From: Paracholeplasma brassicae
GTDB lineage: Bacteria; Bacillota_I; Bacilli_A; Acholeplasmatales; UBA5453
Length of the DNA stretch: 64,000 nucleotides
Reading direction: 5' to 3'
NCBI RefSeq assembly: GCF_000967915.1
Contig: NC_022549.1
Coordinates: 1,662,366-1,726,365, forward strand
Both the position numbers and the translations under genes were made by a program. The notes under the pieces were generated by a model that was not told the origin of the DNA, searched no databases, and worked only from the letters and a program-made list of their open reading frames with translations. This document shows, one piece after another, positions 28,266 to 36,333 of this stretch; within the stretch, counting starts at the first letter, position 1; every line of letters begins with the position of its first letter.

Positions 28266-28985
28266 ATGTCAAGAACACCAAGATTCAGTAAAGAAACAAA
28301 AATCAAAGCAATCAAAGCATATCAAACAGGAATCAAGTCAATGTTAGAAATCGCATGTGAATTAGGATGTGACGTATCCAGTGTTAAACAATGGGTCAGG
28401 AACTATGAATCGATGGGAAGTATGGCATTTGAGGATAAACCAAGAAACCAAAGTTATATGAAATCATTCAAATTAGAGGTGATTAAAGCTTACCACGATG
28501 GCAAAGGATCATACGCAGAACTGGCCAAACAATATCAAATAACATCAGACTCAATGATTAAGAGTTGGGTTTCCAAGTATAATAGACATAACGAGATCAA
28601 AGCGTATGATCCAAAGGGGTATGTTTATATGGCGAAATCAAGAAAAGTGAGTTATGAAGAAAAGTTAGATATAGTGAAATGGACGATTGAACATAACTTT
28701 GAATATAAACTCGCAGCGGAGAAGTTTGAGACAGCCTACTCACAAGTGTATAACTGGGTCAGAAAATACAACGTAGAAGGTGAAGCTGGTTTAAAGGACG
28801 AACGAGGCAAGAGAAAGCCTGTAGAGAATCTAAGTGAAATTGAGAAACTAAAACGTGAAGTTGAGCTTCTAAGACGGAAGAATGAACGTCTGGAGATGGA
28901 GGCTGAAGTCATAAAAAAATTCCAGGAGATCGAAAGGAGGGATATTTTAGCAAGATCCGCCAAGAAGCCAAATACAAAACGATAA
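28266..28985 (+). CDS. IS3-family transposase OrfA (DNA-binding part), copy 1
   Basis: Start at the ATG at 28266 (MSRTPRFSKETKIKAIKAYQ) after AGAGGGG. 239 residues with three consecutive helix-turn-helix units (about 8-55, 60-110, 120-170) and a C-terminal coiled coil (EIEKLKREVELLRRKNERLE) that is a leucine-zipper-like dimerisation region of IS3 OrfA. It binds the IS ends. The frame ends at 28985, after the slippery site. Confidence 0.9.
   Translation: MSRTPRFSKETKIKAIKAYQTGIKSMLEIACELGCDVSSVKQWVRNYESMGSMAFEDKPRNQSYMKSFKLEVIKAYHDGKGSYAELAKQYQITSDSMIKSWVSKYNRHNEIKAYDPKGYVYMAKSRKVSYEEKLDIVKWTIEHNFEYKLAAEKFETAYSQVYNWVRKYNVEGEAGLKDERGKRKPVENLSEIEKLKREVELLRRKNERLEMEAEVIKKFQEIERRDILARSAKKPNTKR
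28913..28940 (+). promoter_or_regulatory. Programmed -1 ribosomal frameshift site of the IS, copy 1
   Basis: A run of seven A's (28913-28919) in frame as A-AAA-AAA is the classic slippery heptamer. After a -1 slip the frame reads ATT CCA GGA and runs straight into orfB. AAAGGAGGG shortly downstream may act as a stimulatory or initiation signal. Confidence 0.75.
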
Positions 28986-29848
28986 AAGGGCTTCATGAGG
29001 CAAAAAACTATCCTATTTTGGTGTTATGTGAAATCCTTTTGATTGTTCGTAGCAGCTATTATAAGTGGTTAAAACATGAAGAAACAAATGAAGAAAAGAT
29101 TAATCATGAGTTATCTCAATTGATTCTTGAATATCATGATGAGTTTAAAGGTATCTTAGGCTATAGACGGATGACTTTATGGATTAATAAGCGGAATCAA
29201 ACGAACTATAATGTAAAACGCATCAGACGATTGATGAAGAAATTAGGTGTATCGTCGGTTATCCGTAGAGTGCGTAAGGGGTATATTAAAGTAAGACCAG
29301 AGATCACAGCAGAGAATGTCTTAAACAGACAATTTGAGGCTAATAATCCCAATGAGAAATGGTTAACAGACGTTACCGAGTTCAAGGTGATTGGATCGAA
29401 TACTAAGTTATACTTAAGTGCCATCATCGATCTGTGTGATACCAGTATTATCAGTTACAAAATGGGTATATCGAATAATAACCAACTGGTAAATGAAACC
29501 TTCGAGAAAGCATTCCAACTTAATCCGGAAGCCAAACCGATGGTACACAGTGACCGCGGGTATCAATATACGAATAAAGTGTTTCAAAAGAAGCTCACTT
29601 CTAGAAGCATGACAGTCAGTATGTCTAGAGTTGGTAGGTGTATTGATAATGGACCGATGGAGAGTTTTTGGGGTACACTTAAATCAGAAATGTACTATTT
29701 AACCCAGTTTCACGACATCAATCAACTCAAAGTAGCGATTGATCAATACATCCAGTTTTATAATAAACAAAGGTACCAAGAAAAACTAAAAGGCTTAACT
29801 CCGATGGAATTTCGGAATCAAGCCTTAAAAATTGAATCAGTTATTTAA
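28919..29848 (+). CDS. IS3-family transposase OrfB (catalytic part), copy 1
   Basis: The frame is open from the slippery site (YFSKIRQEAKYKTIKGLHEA) to 29848. HTH_21 region (YRRMTLWINKRNQTNYNVKRI) is followed by an integrase core: WLTDVTEF (first Asp), VHSDRGYQYTN (second Asp), and NGPMESFWGTLKSEMY (Glu), a complete DDE triad. It is normally made as an OrfAB fusion by -1 frameshifting. A free OrfB could start internally. Confidence 0.9.
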   Translation: MPGDRKEGYFSKIRQEAKYKTIKGLHEAKNYPILVLCEILLIVRSSYYKWLKHEETNEEKINHELSQLILEYHDEFKGILGYRRMTLWINKRNQTNYNVKRIRRLMKKLGVSSVIRRVRKGYIKVRPEITAENVLNRQFEANNPNEKWLTDVTEFKVIGSNTKLYLSAIIDLCDTSIISYKMGISNNNQLVNETFEKAFQLNPEAKPMVHSDRGYQYTNKVFQKKLTSRSMTVSMSRVGRCIDNGPMESFWGTLKSEMYYLTQFHDINQLKVAIDQYIQFYNKQRYQEKLKGLTPMEFRNQALKIESVI

Positions 29849-29945
29849 TTATTTCCACTGTCTACTTGACAGGGGGCGGTTCAGAGTATTGGCTTTTTTG
29901 ATCGCCTTAAAGGATAAAAGATAACAATAGACTTAAACAAAAATA

Positions 29946-30650
29946 CTACCGTTTATAGGCTCTTAACATCTCTTTTTTATCAACACTTAAGCGTCTTGAT
30001 TCCCGGCACTTTTGAATCGCTTTATTGACTATTTTTTTGTTTAATTGCGGATGCGTCTTTAAATAATCTAAGCTTCTTTCTTCATACAATATAATCGCTT
30101 CACTCAATAACCACCCAGACATCATAATGACGTAATACGCATTTTCTTCTTCTAGCCACAACATACGTTTTAATACCCTATCAAGTACCCCGTCTTCTTT
30201 TAGTAAGATAAACAAGATAAAGAGCCCCAAACGCCTAACAAACACACGTTTGTCATATAAACAATCATCCACCAAGCTCAAAAGATCTTTTGGTTCAATT
30301 AAGTGAAAATTTAGTAGGTCACAATGCGCCCAGTTTTCCATTAACTCTTTATAGACCTCTAAATACTTTTTTAATTCCTCGAAGTCCTTGATATAGGTCA
30401 GCAATTTGCCATAAATCGCAATCTCTTCGTAACTACCTTCAAGTCTTAGATCCAAAAATGACGTATAATTGCCTTTAGCAATCGCTCGAACAATCTCATC
30501 CATCGTTTTCGTTTTTAAAGCAAGTAGGGGCAACTGTGTTTGTAAGATACGCCTAGCCCATGCTTCTTTTTCTACGTTTTTGAAGTTATCTAAATATTGT
30601 CGAAACACCTCTACATCTTCATCTTTCCACACATCTTTAATTAAGTTCAT
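29946..30650 (-). CDS. alkD: DNA alkylation repair protein, AlkD-type HEAT-repeat
   Basis: Start at the ATG at 30650 (MNLIKDVWKDEDVEVF) with GAGGTGATG. About 234 residues, all helical. Family motifs: ENWAHCDLL, FVRRLGLFILF, AYYVIMMSGWLLSEA and the C-terminal NKAIQKCRESRRLS. AlkD-type glycosylases remove bulky or cationic alkylated bases without base flipping. Alone on its strand, downstream of the alpha/beta hydrolase with a short gap. Confidence 0.88.
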   Translation of the reverse strand: MNLIKDVWKDEDVEVFRQYLDNFKNVEKEAWARRILQTQLPLLALKTKTMDEIVRAIAKGNYTSFLDLRLEGSYEEIAIYGKLLTYIKDFEELKKYLEVYKELMENWAHCDLLNFHLIEPKDLLSLVDDCLYDKRVFVRRLGLFILFILLKEDGVLDRVLKRMLWLEEENAYYVIMMSGWLLSEAIILYEERSLDYLKTHPQLNKKIVNKAIQKCRESRRLSVDKKEMLRAYKR

Positions 30651-30690
30651 CAAACATCACCTCAATTTTGTCTTCTTCCGTTGTTTAGCG

Positions 30691-31407
30691 TTATTGATTA
30701 CCTATAAAATCAAGGATGGCTTTAACCACCAAATCCTGTTGAGTCTTCGTTGAAATTGACGCATCGCCATCTTTTTTTTGATTACCATACCATCCAAACT
30801 GAGCGTGATTCCCCCCGACAATTTCATAAAACTGAACCGATTGTCCTAAATAGTTTTTACTTTCTTCAACTTTTGTTTTATCAAGAACAAGATCAAATTC
30901 AGCCGTTATCATAAGTACTTGTTGACTAGATACATCTCTAATTGGATAACTTGCTAAAAAGACTATTTCGTTGATGTTTTTATGATTTGTAGCAACCAAA
31001 CTCGCGACGGTCCCACCAAGGGAATGTCCAATCACCACATTTTCTTTCTCATTACTTAAAAACCTCTTTGAATAATTAGGCGTTAGAATCGCCAAATTAA
31101 AGAGGGGTTTGACTATGGTTACGTCATACCCAGATAAGGCTAATTTAACCGCAAGATACCGATAACTCTCAGGATTCACCTTCCCACCAGGAATAAAGAC
31201 AATATTCTTGATTGGATCATCCACATAATAACTAATTTGATCAAAATCCTCTTTAACTGTAAGCAAACTAAGATCATATAGTTCTATTTCCTCATTCATT
31301 GATTTTTGCGCATCATAAGAATTGCTTGTATAAATGAATAGACCTAGCACCACAACAAGAAATAATGTTAACGTTAGAATAAGTATGTATTTAATAACTT
31401 TTTTCAT
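30691..31407 (-). CDS. Membrane-anchored alpha/beta hydrolase
   Basis: 238 residues. N-terminal helix (about 7-27) anchors the protein, with the enzyme outside. The nucleophile elbow is GHSLGG, the oxyanion region is FIPGGKVNPESYRYLA, and a catalytic His is likely in GGNHAQFGWYG; an Asp in TAEFDLVLDK fits the acid. This matches the small alpha/beta-hydrolase (PF12695-like) group. Substrate unknown. An inverted repeat at the promoter suggests control by a repressor. Confidence 0.82.
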   Translation of the reverse strand: MKKVIKYILILTLTLFLVVVLGLFIYTSNSYDAQKSMNEEIELYDLSLLTVKEDFDQISYYVDDPIKNIVFIPGGKVNPESYRYLAVKLALSGYDVTIVKPLFNLAILTPNYSKRFLSNEKENVVIGHSLGGTVASLVATNHKNINEIVFLASYPIRDVSSQQVLMITAEFDLVLDKTKVEESKNYLGQSVQFYEIVGGNHAQFGWYGNQKKDGDASISTKTQQDLVVKAILDFIGNQ

Positions 31408-31436
31408 TAATTTTTTACCTTCCTTATAAAGACAAA

Positions 31437-31465
31437 AATTAGAACCATTTCTAGTTCTAATTATA
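31437..31465 (-). promoter_or_regulatory. -10 box and palindromic operator before the hydrolase gene
   Basis: TATAAT on the minus strand (complement of 31460-31465) overlaps a perfect nine-base inverted repeat AATTAGAAC (31437-31445)/GTTCTAATT (31454-31462). The position, over and after the -10 box, is typical of a repressor operator. It could also act as a leader terminator, since a short T run follows. Confidence 0.5.
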
Positions 31466-31561
31466 CATCAACTTGTTTGCCTTTGAGCGTTTAAAATAAT
31501 GCGTTGATACTAAGTCAATAAAACGGACATATTAAATTAAGAGTATGTTCATTTTTCTCAA

Positions 31562-31990
31562 CTAATTAGCATTTCTCGAGTTCTCGTATTGCTTTTCATA
31601 CTGATTAGGAGAAATATATCCTAATGTGCCATGTATCCTTATAGTATGGTAAAATGTTTCAATATATTCAAACACTAGCTGTTGAGTATGCTCTAAATCT
31701 TTTATCTTAAATATCTTTAACCATTCACGTTTGATAATGGCGTGAAATGATTCTATACATGCATTATCCCATGGGTCTGCTTTCTTTGAATAGCTTGGTC
31801 TCATGTTAGAATCCATTAAACTCAAATACTCTTTTGAAACATATTGTATCCCACGATCACTATGAATAATCAGTGGATTATCCAAATTCCGTCTTTCTTT
31901 TGCACGTTTAATACACCGGACTACTGAATCTACAGATAAACTATCTGATAGATCCCAAGCGATGATTTTACGGCTGAATAAATCCATCAC
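31562..31990 (-). pseudogene. IS3/IS150-type transposase OrfB, C-terminal fragment
   Basis: 142 residues of an integrase core: MMDLFSRKIIAWDLSDS, IIHSDRGIQYVSKEY (second Asp of DDE) and WDNACIESFHAIIKREW (Glu), ending in the usual LGYISPNQYEKQY. The first Asp and all upstream parts are missing, so the gene is truncated. It is a different IS from the 1692-bp element. Confidence 0.85.
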
Positions 31991-32254
31991 ACTTCAAATT
32001 TATTAAAAATATAAAATAGGGATAAGCCTATTTCTATATTTTTTCTTAGGTTAATGACATTGTTTGACACTTACACTTTTTTAGACTTTAAGATATCTCT
32101 TTCTCTTATCCTCTAAGAATGCCTTAAACCAAGTTCATGTTCATCACGCCAAGATTCTACTACGGACTTCCTCCAACCCCATATATTATCGATATTTTTA
32201 AAAATTTAATTTATCAACACAGATCAAGTGTTAAAAAATTTGTCACTAAAACTA
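31991..32254. other. Intergenic stretch without recognisable gene
   Basis: AT-rich sequence between the IS3 remnant and the end of the ABC gene. I see no open frame with a start signal, no tRNA and no clear terminator. It probably contains decayed IS sequence. Confidence 0.4.
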
Positions 32255-34600
32255 CTACTTTCGAATTGCTTCGATTGGTTTCATCATGTTTATTTTATAA
32301 AGTGGTATTACCGTTCCTATCATATTTAACAGCAAAATAGCTGATACGGTAACAAAAGCAATATAAGTTTTATAGTAGATGAATGTATAATCTTTACTAT
32401 ACTGCTCAACAAATCCATAATTAATTACCCAAATAGTAAGATAAGAAAAAATAATAGATAGAATAATAATAGGAATACATAAAATTAAATTTTCATAAAT
32501 ATACACCTTATAAATGTTTTTATTTCTTGCTCCTAAAGCTTTTAAAATACCAATTTCCTTTCTTCTTGCATAAATACTTTGAGAAATTAGAGATACGGTT
32601 AAAAGTAAAACAATAAACGTCAAAAGTATACATACCAACAGCATGATTAACTTAATGTTTTCAAGTGTTAACTCAAAATGTGCTTGGGGTGCTGAAATTG
32701 GAGTTTCAATTTCTACATTGTAATAGTCTACAGATGTTCTTAAAAACTGAGACAGATTATTTACTGTACTTGTACTTATAAGTAGTTGATGCATCGTAAT
32801 GAAAGGTACAATTTCACTATATGCTTCTTCGTCAATTAAAAATAAAGATTGTGTGTCCGATTTGAAAATAACTCCTTTTATTGTTACTTCGAAAGAATCT
32901 ATTTGAGAATATGTTTTATCTGTTACTTCTATGTTAATTTTCTTACCCACATGAATCAAAGGATTTTTTAAAATTATTTTTTCTATTTCCATATCTTTAT
33001 CTGGATCATAAACCCATTGTTCATCAAGATAATAAGACTCAATATAAGACTCAGAAAATATTTTATTGTAATCGTTTAATGTGATATATATTTCTTTTTT
33101 GTTAAGTTTGTCTTCAAGAATAAAATCATTTTGACCGGCTATGAGATAATCAGACTTATCGAAGAATGCTTTAAATTTGGGCGTTTGATGATTAGATAAT
33201 CTTCCATCATGATTAATATTTATAGTCAACTTGTCATTGAGCGAGTTAGAATAAATATTAGTTTCAGTTCCATAATAGGTGTCCTTCAAGTAAATCGTAT
33301 TGTAAATATTATAGATGTAATTTGCTTCATCTTCATATAATGTGGGATTTGGAGCATATCTAAATGGACTTTTAAATATGCCTGCAACCACTAACTCAGT
33401 ACTTGCAACCGGTATTTTCGACCCAATTAACGAGGAGAACGTCACATTACTATAATTGAGAGTTATTTCCTGATCCTCAATCAACGCTATTTCTCCCATG
33501 TCAAAAAACCTATATAATAAACTTTCTGATATATAGTAACTATTCTCAGTTATCTCTAAACTCTCAGGATACATTTCAAATCCGAAATCAATCATTTCTT
33601 GTTTCGAACCGACTTTAAAATCCTCAAGTATCTTAGTGGTCGTATTTTTTTGCTTAATGTTTTGGATGTCATGATAACTAACATTAGATAAGCTAAAGTA
33701 ATCATAATCTCTTGTTTTAATTAGTTTCGTATGCGGATCTGCATGATGATAACTGAAAAAAGACATTGTTAGAGCAATAGAAGCATACGATATCATCATC
33801 AATAAAACTGTTACAATTAACTTTATTTTTTTAAAACTTAAGTTTTTAAGACCCATTTTAAAAGCAATACGATTTGAAAATCTTTTTGATTCTCCAGTTT
33901 CATACACTTCTTTTGAGTTAGGAGGGGTAATTGTCTTGATTTCATCGAATATGATTGACCCGTCTTCCAACTTGATTAATCTATCTCCATAGTTATTAGC
34001 TAATTCTTCGTTATGAGTAACGATAATAACTAATTTTTCCTTAGAAATCTCTTTTAATAGTTTTATTATTTCATTCCCTGTTTTTTTATCAAGGTTACCT
34101 GTTGGTTCGTCGGCTAACAATACTTTTGATTTTTTAATCAGTGCTCTAGCTATTGCAACTCTTTGAAGTTGCCCGCCACTTAATTCATTGGGATATCTTT
34201 TCTCATATCCTTTTAACATAACAGAAGATAGTGTTCGATCTATAAATTCATTTGTGATACTTAAGTCTTGGAAGTTTAATCCCATTGTTAAATTATCTCT
34301 AATATTTAGTTCTGGTATTATATTGTAGTCTTGAAAAACAAAACCAACATACTTGTTTCGATACTCGTCTAATTCTTTTTCTTTTTTTCCAATAACTTTG
34401 TCTAGAAAAATTAAATCACCACCTGTAGGTATATCTAAACCACCTATAATATTCATCAACGTGGTTTTTCCACTTCCACTTTCCCCTAGTATAAAGACTA
34501 ATCCTTTATTAGGTAATGAACAACTAATATTACATAACGCTTTTATATTAGGTGCGTTTTTTGTACTATATTCTTTTGCTATATTTGATAATTCAATCAT
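32255..34600 (-). CDS. MacB-like ABC transporter, ATPase fused to FtsX-type permease
   Basis: 781 residues. ATPase (1-225): Walker A GESGSGKTTL, signature LSGGQLQRVAIARAL, Walker B VLLADEPTGNLD, THNEE. Then a helix (about 265-285), an extracytoplasmic domain of about 360 residues, and three C-terminal helices, the last with EIGILKALGARNKNIYKVY, the FtsX cytoplasmic-loop signature. MacB/LolD-type proteins move lipoproteins, peptides or antibiotics outward or transmit force. No TolC or adaptor is nearby. It ends in PIEAIRK, as usual for the family. Confidence 0.9.
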   Translation of the reverse strand: MIELSNIAKEYSTKNAPNIKALCNISCSLPNKGLVFILGESGSGKTTLMNIIGGLDIPTGGDLIFLDKVIGKKEKELDEYRNKYVGFVFQDYNIIPELNIRDNLTMGLNFQDLSITNEFIDRTLSSVMLKGYEKRYPNELSGGQLQRVAIARALIKKSKVLLADEPTGNLDKKTGNEIIKLLKEISKEKLVIIVTHNEELANNYGDRLIKLEDGSIIFDEIKTITPPNSKEVYETGESKRFSNRIAFKMGLKNLSFKKIKLIVTVLLMMISYASIALTMSFFSYHHADPHTKLIKTRDYDYFSLSNVSYHDIQNIKQKNTTTKILEDFKVGSKQEMIDFGFEMYPESLEITENSYYISESLLYRFFDMGEIALIEDQEITLNYSNVTFSSLIGSKIPVASTELVVAGIFKSPFRYAPNPTLYEDEANYIYNIYNTIYLKDTYYGTETNIYSNSLNDKLTININHDGRLSNHQTPKFKAFFDKSDYLIAGQNDFILEDKLNKKEIYITLNDYNKIFSESYIESYYLDEQWVYDPDKDMEIEKIILKNPLIHVGKKINIEVTDKTYSQIDSFEVTIKGVIFKSDTQSLFLIDEEAYSEIVPFITMHQLLISTSTVNNLSQFLRTSVDYYNVEIETPISAPQAHFELTLENIKLIMLLVCILLTFIVLLLTVSLISQSIYARRKEIGILKALGARNKNIYKVYIYENLILCIPIIILSIIFSYLTIWVINYGFVEQYSKDYTFIYYKTYIAFVTVSAILLLNMIGTVIPLYKINMMKPIEAIRK

Positions 34601-34606
34601 TTGATA

Positions 34607-35098
34607 TTATCCCTCTCGACCAATCTCTCTCTTAGTTGTTGCAACATATTCGTATTGGTTATATGTTGTGCTACCAATTCCTAAAAATCCACCCTCTTTA
34701 AATGAATATAATTTCCCTTTATCAATACAGTTAACGCTAGAAGACGCAGGCATTGTATTATTACTTGTTGTTCCACCTGTTTTTCTACCAATAATATATC
34801 CAATCGCAGGTTTTAAGTATTTATCATTTGTTGCTTCAAGACTCGCAGAGTACTTTATTCTCATATTATCATATACAGTACAATTCGAAACTGTACCTGA
34901 AGCTTGCCACCCAACTATGCCTCCAATTGTGCTATTTTGATTTATAGTTGTATTACTTTTAGGAATATAATACACATTAATAACTCCGCTATATGAACTT
35001 GAAGTCACTGTTCCTCCATACATTATGCCTAAAATACCACCGGCATTTCCATAAGTATTAATATTAACGGTTCTATCTCTAATACGTCCTATTAAGTA
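34607..35098 (-). pseudogene. 3' fragment of a GLUG-type surface protein
   Basis: The open frame 34607-35023 contains GLUG-like repeats (GGIVGWQASGTVSNCTVYDN; upstream in frame AGGILGIMYGGTVTSSSYSG). The same frame extends back (YLIGRIRDRTVNINTYGN) to the TAA at 35102-35104 that ends the next gene, with no start codon or ribosome binding site. So the 5' part of a larger secreted repeat protein was lost at a junction with the zinc-ribbon gene. Confidence 0.6.
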
Positions 35099-35101
35099 CA
35101 G

Positions 35102-35932
35102 TTAAGACTGCCATCGAACCGCTTGACACTGTGGGCATTTCGTCTCTTCTTTTGACAAAACTTCACCACAATACAAACAATACTCTTTCTTTTCATCAGT
35201 ATTAGTCGATGGATTTGTTTTATTTGACTCCTCCATTACTCGATGTGAAAACATCAATTTGAAATAGTAAATAGAACACCCTATAATACCTATGATTGAA
35301 ATACTACCAATAATTAGAGCGTATCTTGTTTGTTTGATTGCTGCTAAATAACTCCCATCATCTGTCAAACTAAATGTCTTGTAATCGGCATTTATGGAAT
35401 CCGTAGATGGTAATAGCGGTAAACCTTCAACAACAATCCGAATCTCACCTGTGTTAAATATGCGATCGGCTTCTTCCTTAGTATAAATAGAATAGGTATA
35501 CCCATCCTCGCGCCATAAGTCACGACCAAAAATCTCAAGGTTGTAGGTAATGTAATACTTACCACCTTCTCCCTTGATACGATCGGTGACAATCGCATTC
35601 ATATACTGTTCTTCTTTTGCTGTATCAATCATGTTAAAGTAGTACATTTGATCACTCTTAATTAAGTTAATTTTATTATTTGATGTGAATAAAAGCACAC
35701 CACACAAAACCAAAGCGAACACAAAAACCGATAACCAATTATACATTTTGGTCATTTGATAATACCTTAACGAACCAACCCTATAAGATCTACGAAATAA
35801 ACGGTAACGTCTTGGCGGATAAAACACATTATGTCGATGAACATAAGCCGGTCTTGATTTTCTTGAACTAGCGCTCCTAGAGCCACGAGATCCGTGTCCT
35901 CCCCTTGAACCCCCTCTTGAACCTGATGGCAT
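35102..35932 (-). CDS. Two-helix membrane protein with Gly/Arg/Ser-rich N-terminus and C-terminal zinc ribbon
   Basis: Start at the ATG at 35932 (MPSGSRGGSRGGHGSRG), preceded by GGGAGG; the frame is open further up but lacks a start signal. 276 residues: a basic RGG/SRS-rich tail (1-30), Arg-rich stretch to 62, helix about 66-84, outer domain of about 120 residues, second helix about 208-230, then a cytoplasmic zinc ribbon YCLYCGE...KCPQCQ. Membrane zinc-ribbon proteins are widespread but mostly of unknown role. Confidence 0.7.
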   Translation of the reverse strand: MPSGSRGGSRGGHGSRGSRSASSRKSRPAYVHRHNVFYPPRRYRLFRRSYRVGSLRYYQMTKMYNWLSVFVFALVLCGVLLFTSNNKINLIKSDQMYYFNMIDTAKEEQYMNAIVTDRIKGEGGKYYITYNLEIFGRDLWREDGYTYSIYTKEEADRIFNTGEIRIVVEGLPLLPSTDSINADYKTFSLTDDGSYLAAIKQTRYALIIGSISIIGIIGCSIYYFKLMFSHRVMEESNKTNPSTNTDEKKEYCLYCGEVLSKEETKCPQCQAVRWQS

Positions 35933-35968
35933 ATTAATATCCTCCCATTTCATGAATTTTAGATTCAT

Positions 35969-36333
35969 TTATTACATATGTCAATTATAACATATAACTA
36001 ACTATACAGTAATTAATCATTAGTAACTATTTGAAATCATACCATTTAGCTATCTAGTAAGATCCACACATCTTTAATATAATTTATTATTATTTTCTCC
36101 TTCTGTTCATTTTCCCAAACTGACGTCATTAATACTCAAATCAGCAACATGATATTTAACCGTTTATTGCTCAAACAATAATAATTTTTTGTAAGCTTCA
36201 AATAACTTAAACGCATGTTTTTTCACAAAAATAAAATACCTCCTGGTATTAACAGTAATAATATATTTTTACATTATTTTCTGTGCCTACTTTGGAGGTA
36301 TCATATCAGAATGGTGATTTTATCATATAAATA
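35969..36333. other. Intergenic region with hairpins, no gene
   Basis: No open frame with a start signal. It holds the terminator of the InlB-repeat lipoprotein gene and an alternative longer pairing ATACCTCC (36236-36243) with GGAGGTAT (36294-36301). The rest is plain AT-rich DNA. Confidence 0.5.
36228..36250 (-). terminator. Probable terminator of the InlB-repeat lipoprotein gene
   Basis: Minus-strand AATACC/GGTATT stem with AGGA loop, then TTATTTTTG. It lies about 85 bases after the stop at 36334. Confidence 0.55.

Larger units (their letters stand above)
28192..29883 (+). mobile_element. IS3-family insertion sequence, copy 1 (1692 bp, complete)
   Basis: Imperfect terminal inverted repeats begin TGATATGATCCCC on the left and TGAACCGCCCCCTGTC on the right (read inward); both continue into AAGTAGACA and AAATAATTAA. 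A three-base target duplication GAG lies at 28189-28191 and 29884-29886. It carries orfA and orfB joined by a -1 frameshift site. A second copy of the same length with identical proteins is at 51697-53388. Confidence 0.92.
28162..29899 (+). terminator. Terminator of the metal ATPase operon, split by an IS insertion
   Basis: The arms GCCAATAC (28162-28169) and GTATTGGC (29886-29893, followed by TTTTTT) are complementary and would form one hairpin if the IS between them were removed. ACAGA/TCTGT inside the loop is a smaller stem. The insertion is in the loop. Confidence 0.75.

Noticed and set aside
28736-28996. Antisense frames over the IS and other genes (for example at 28736, 29206, 52153, 52584)
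   Set aside because: They are shadows of transposase genes on the opposite strand, present in both copies only because the copies are identical.
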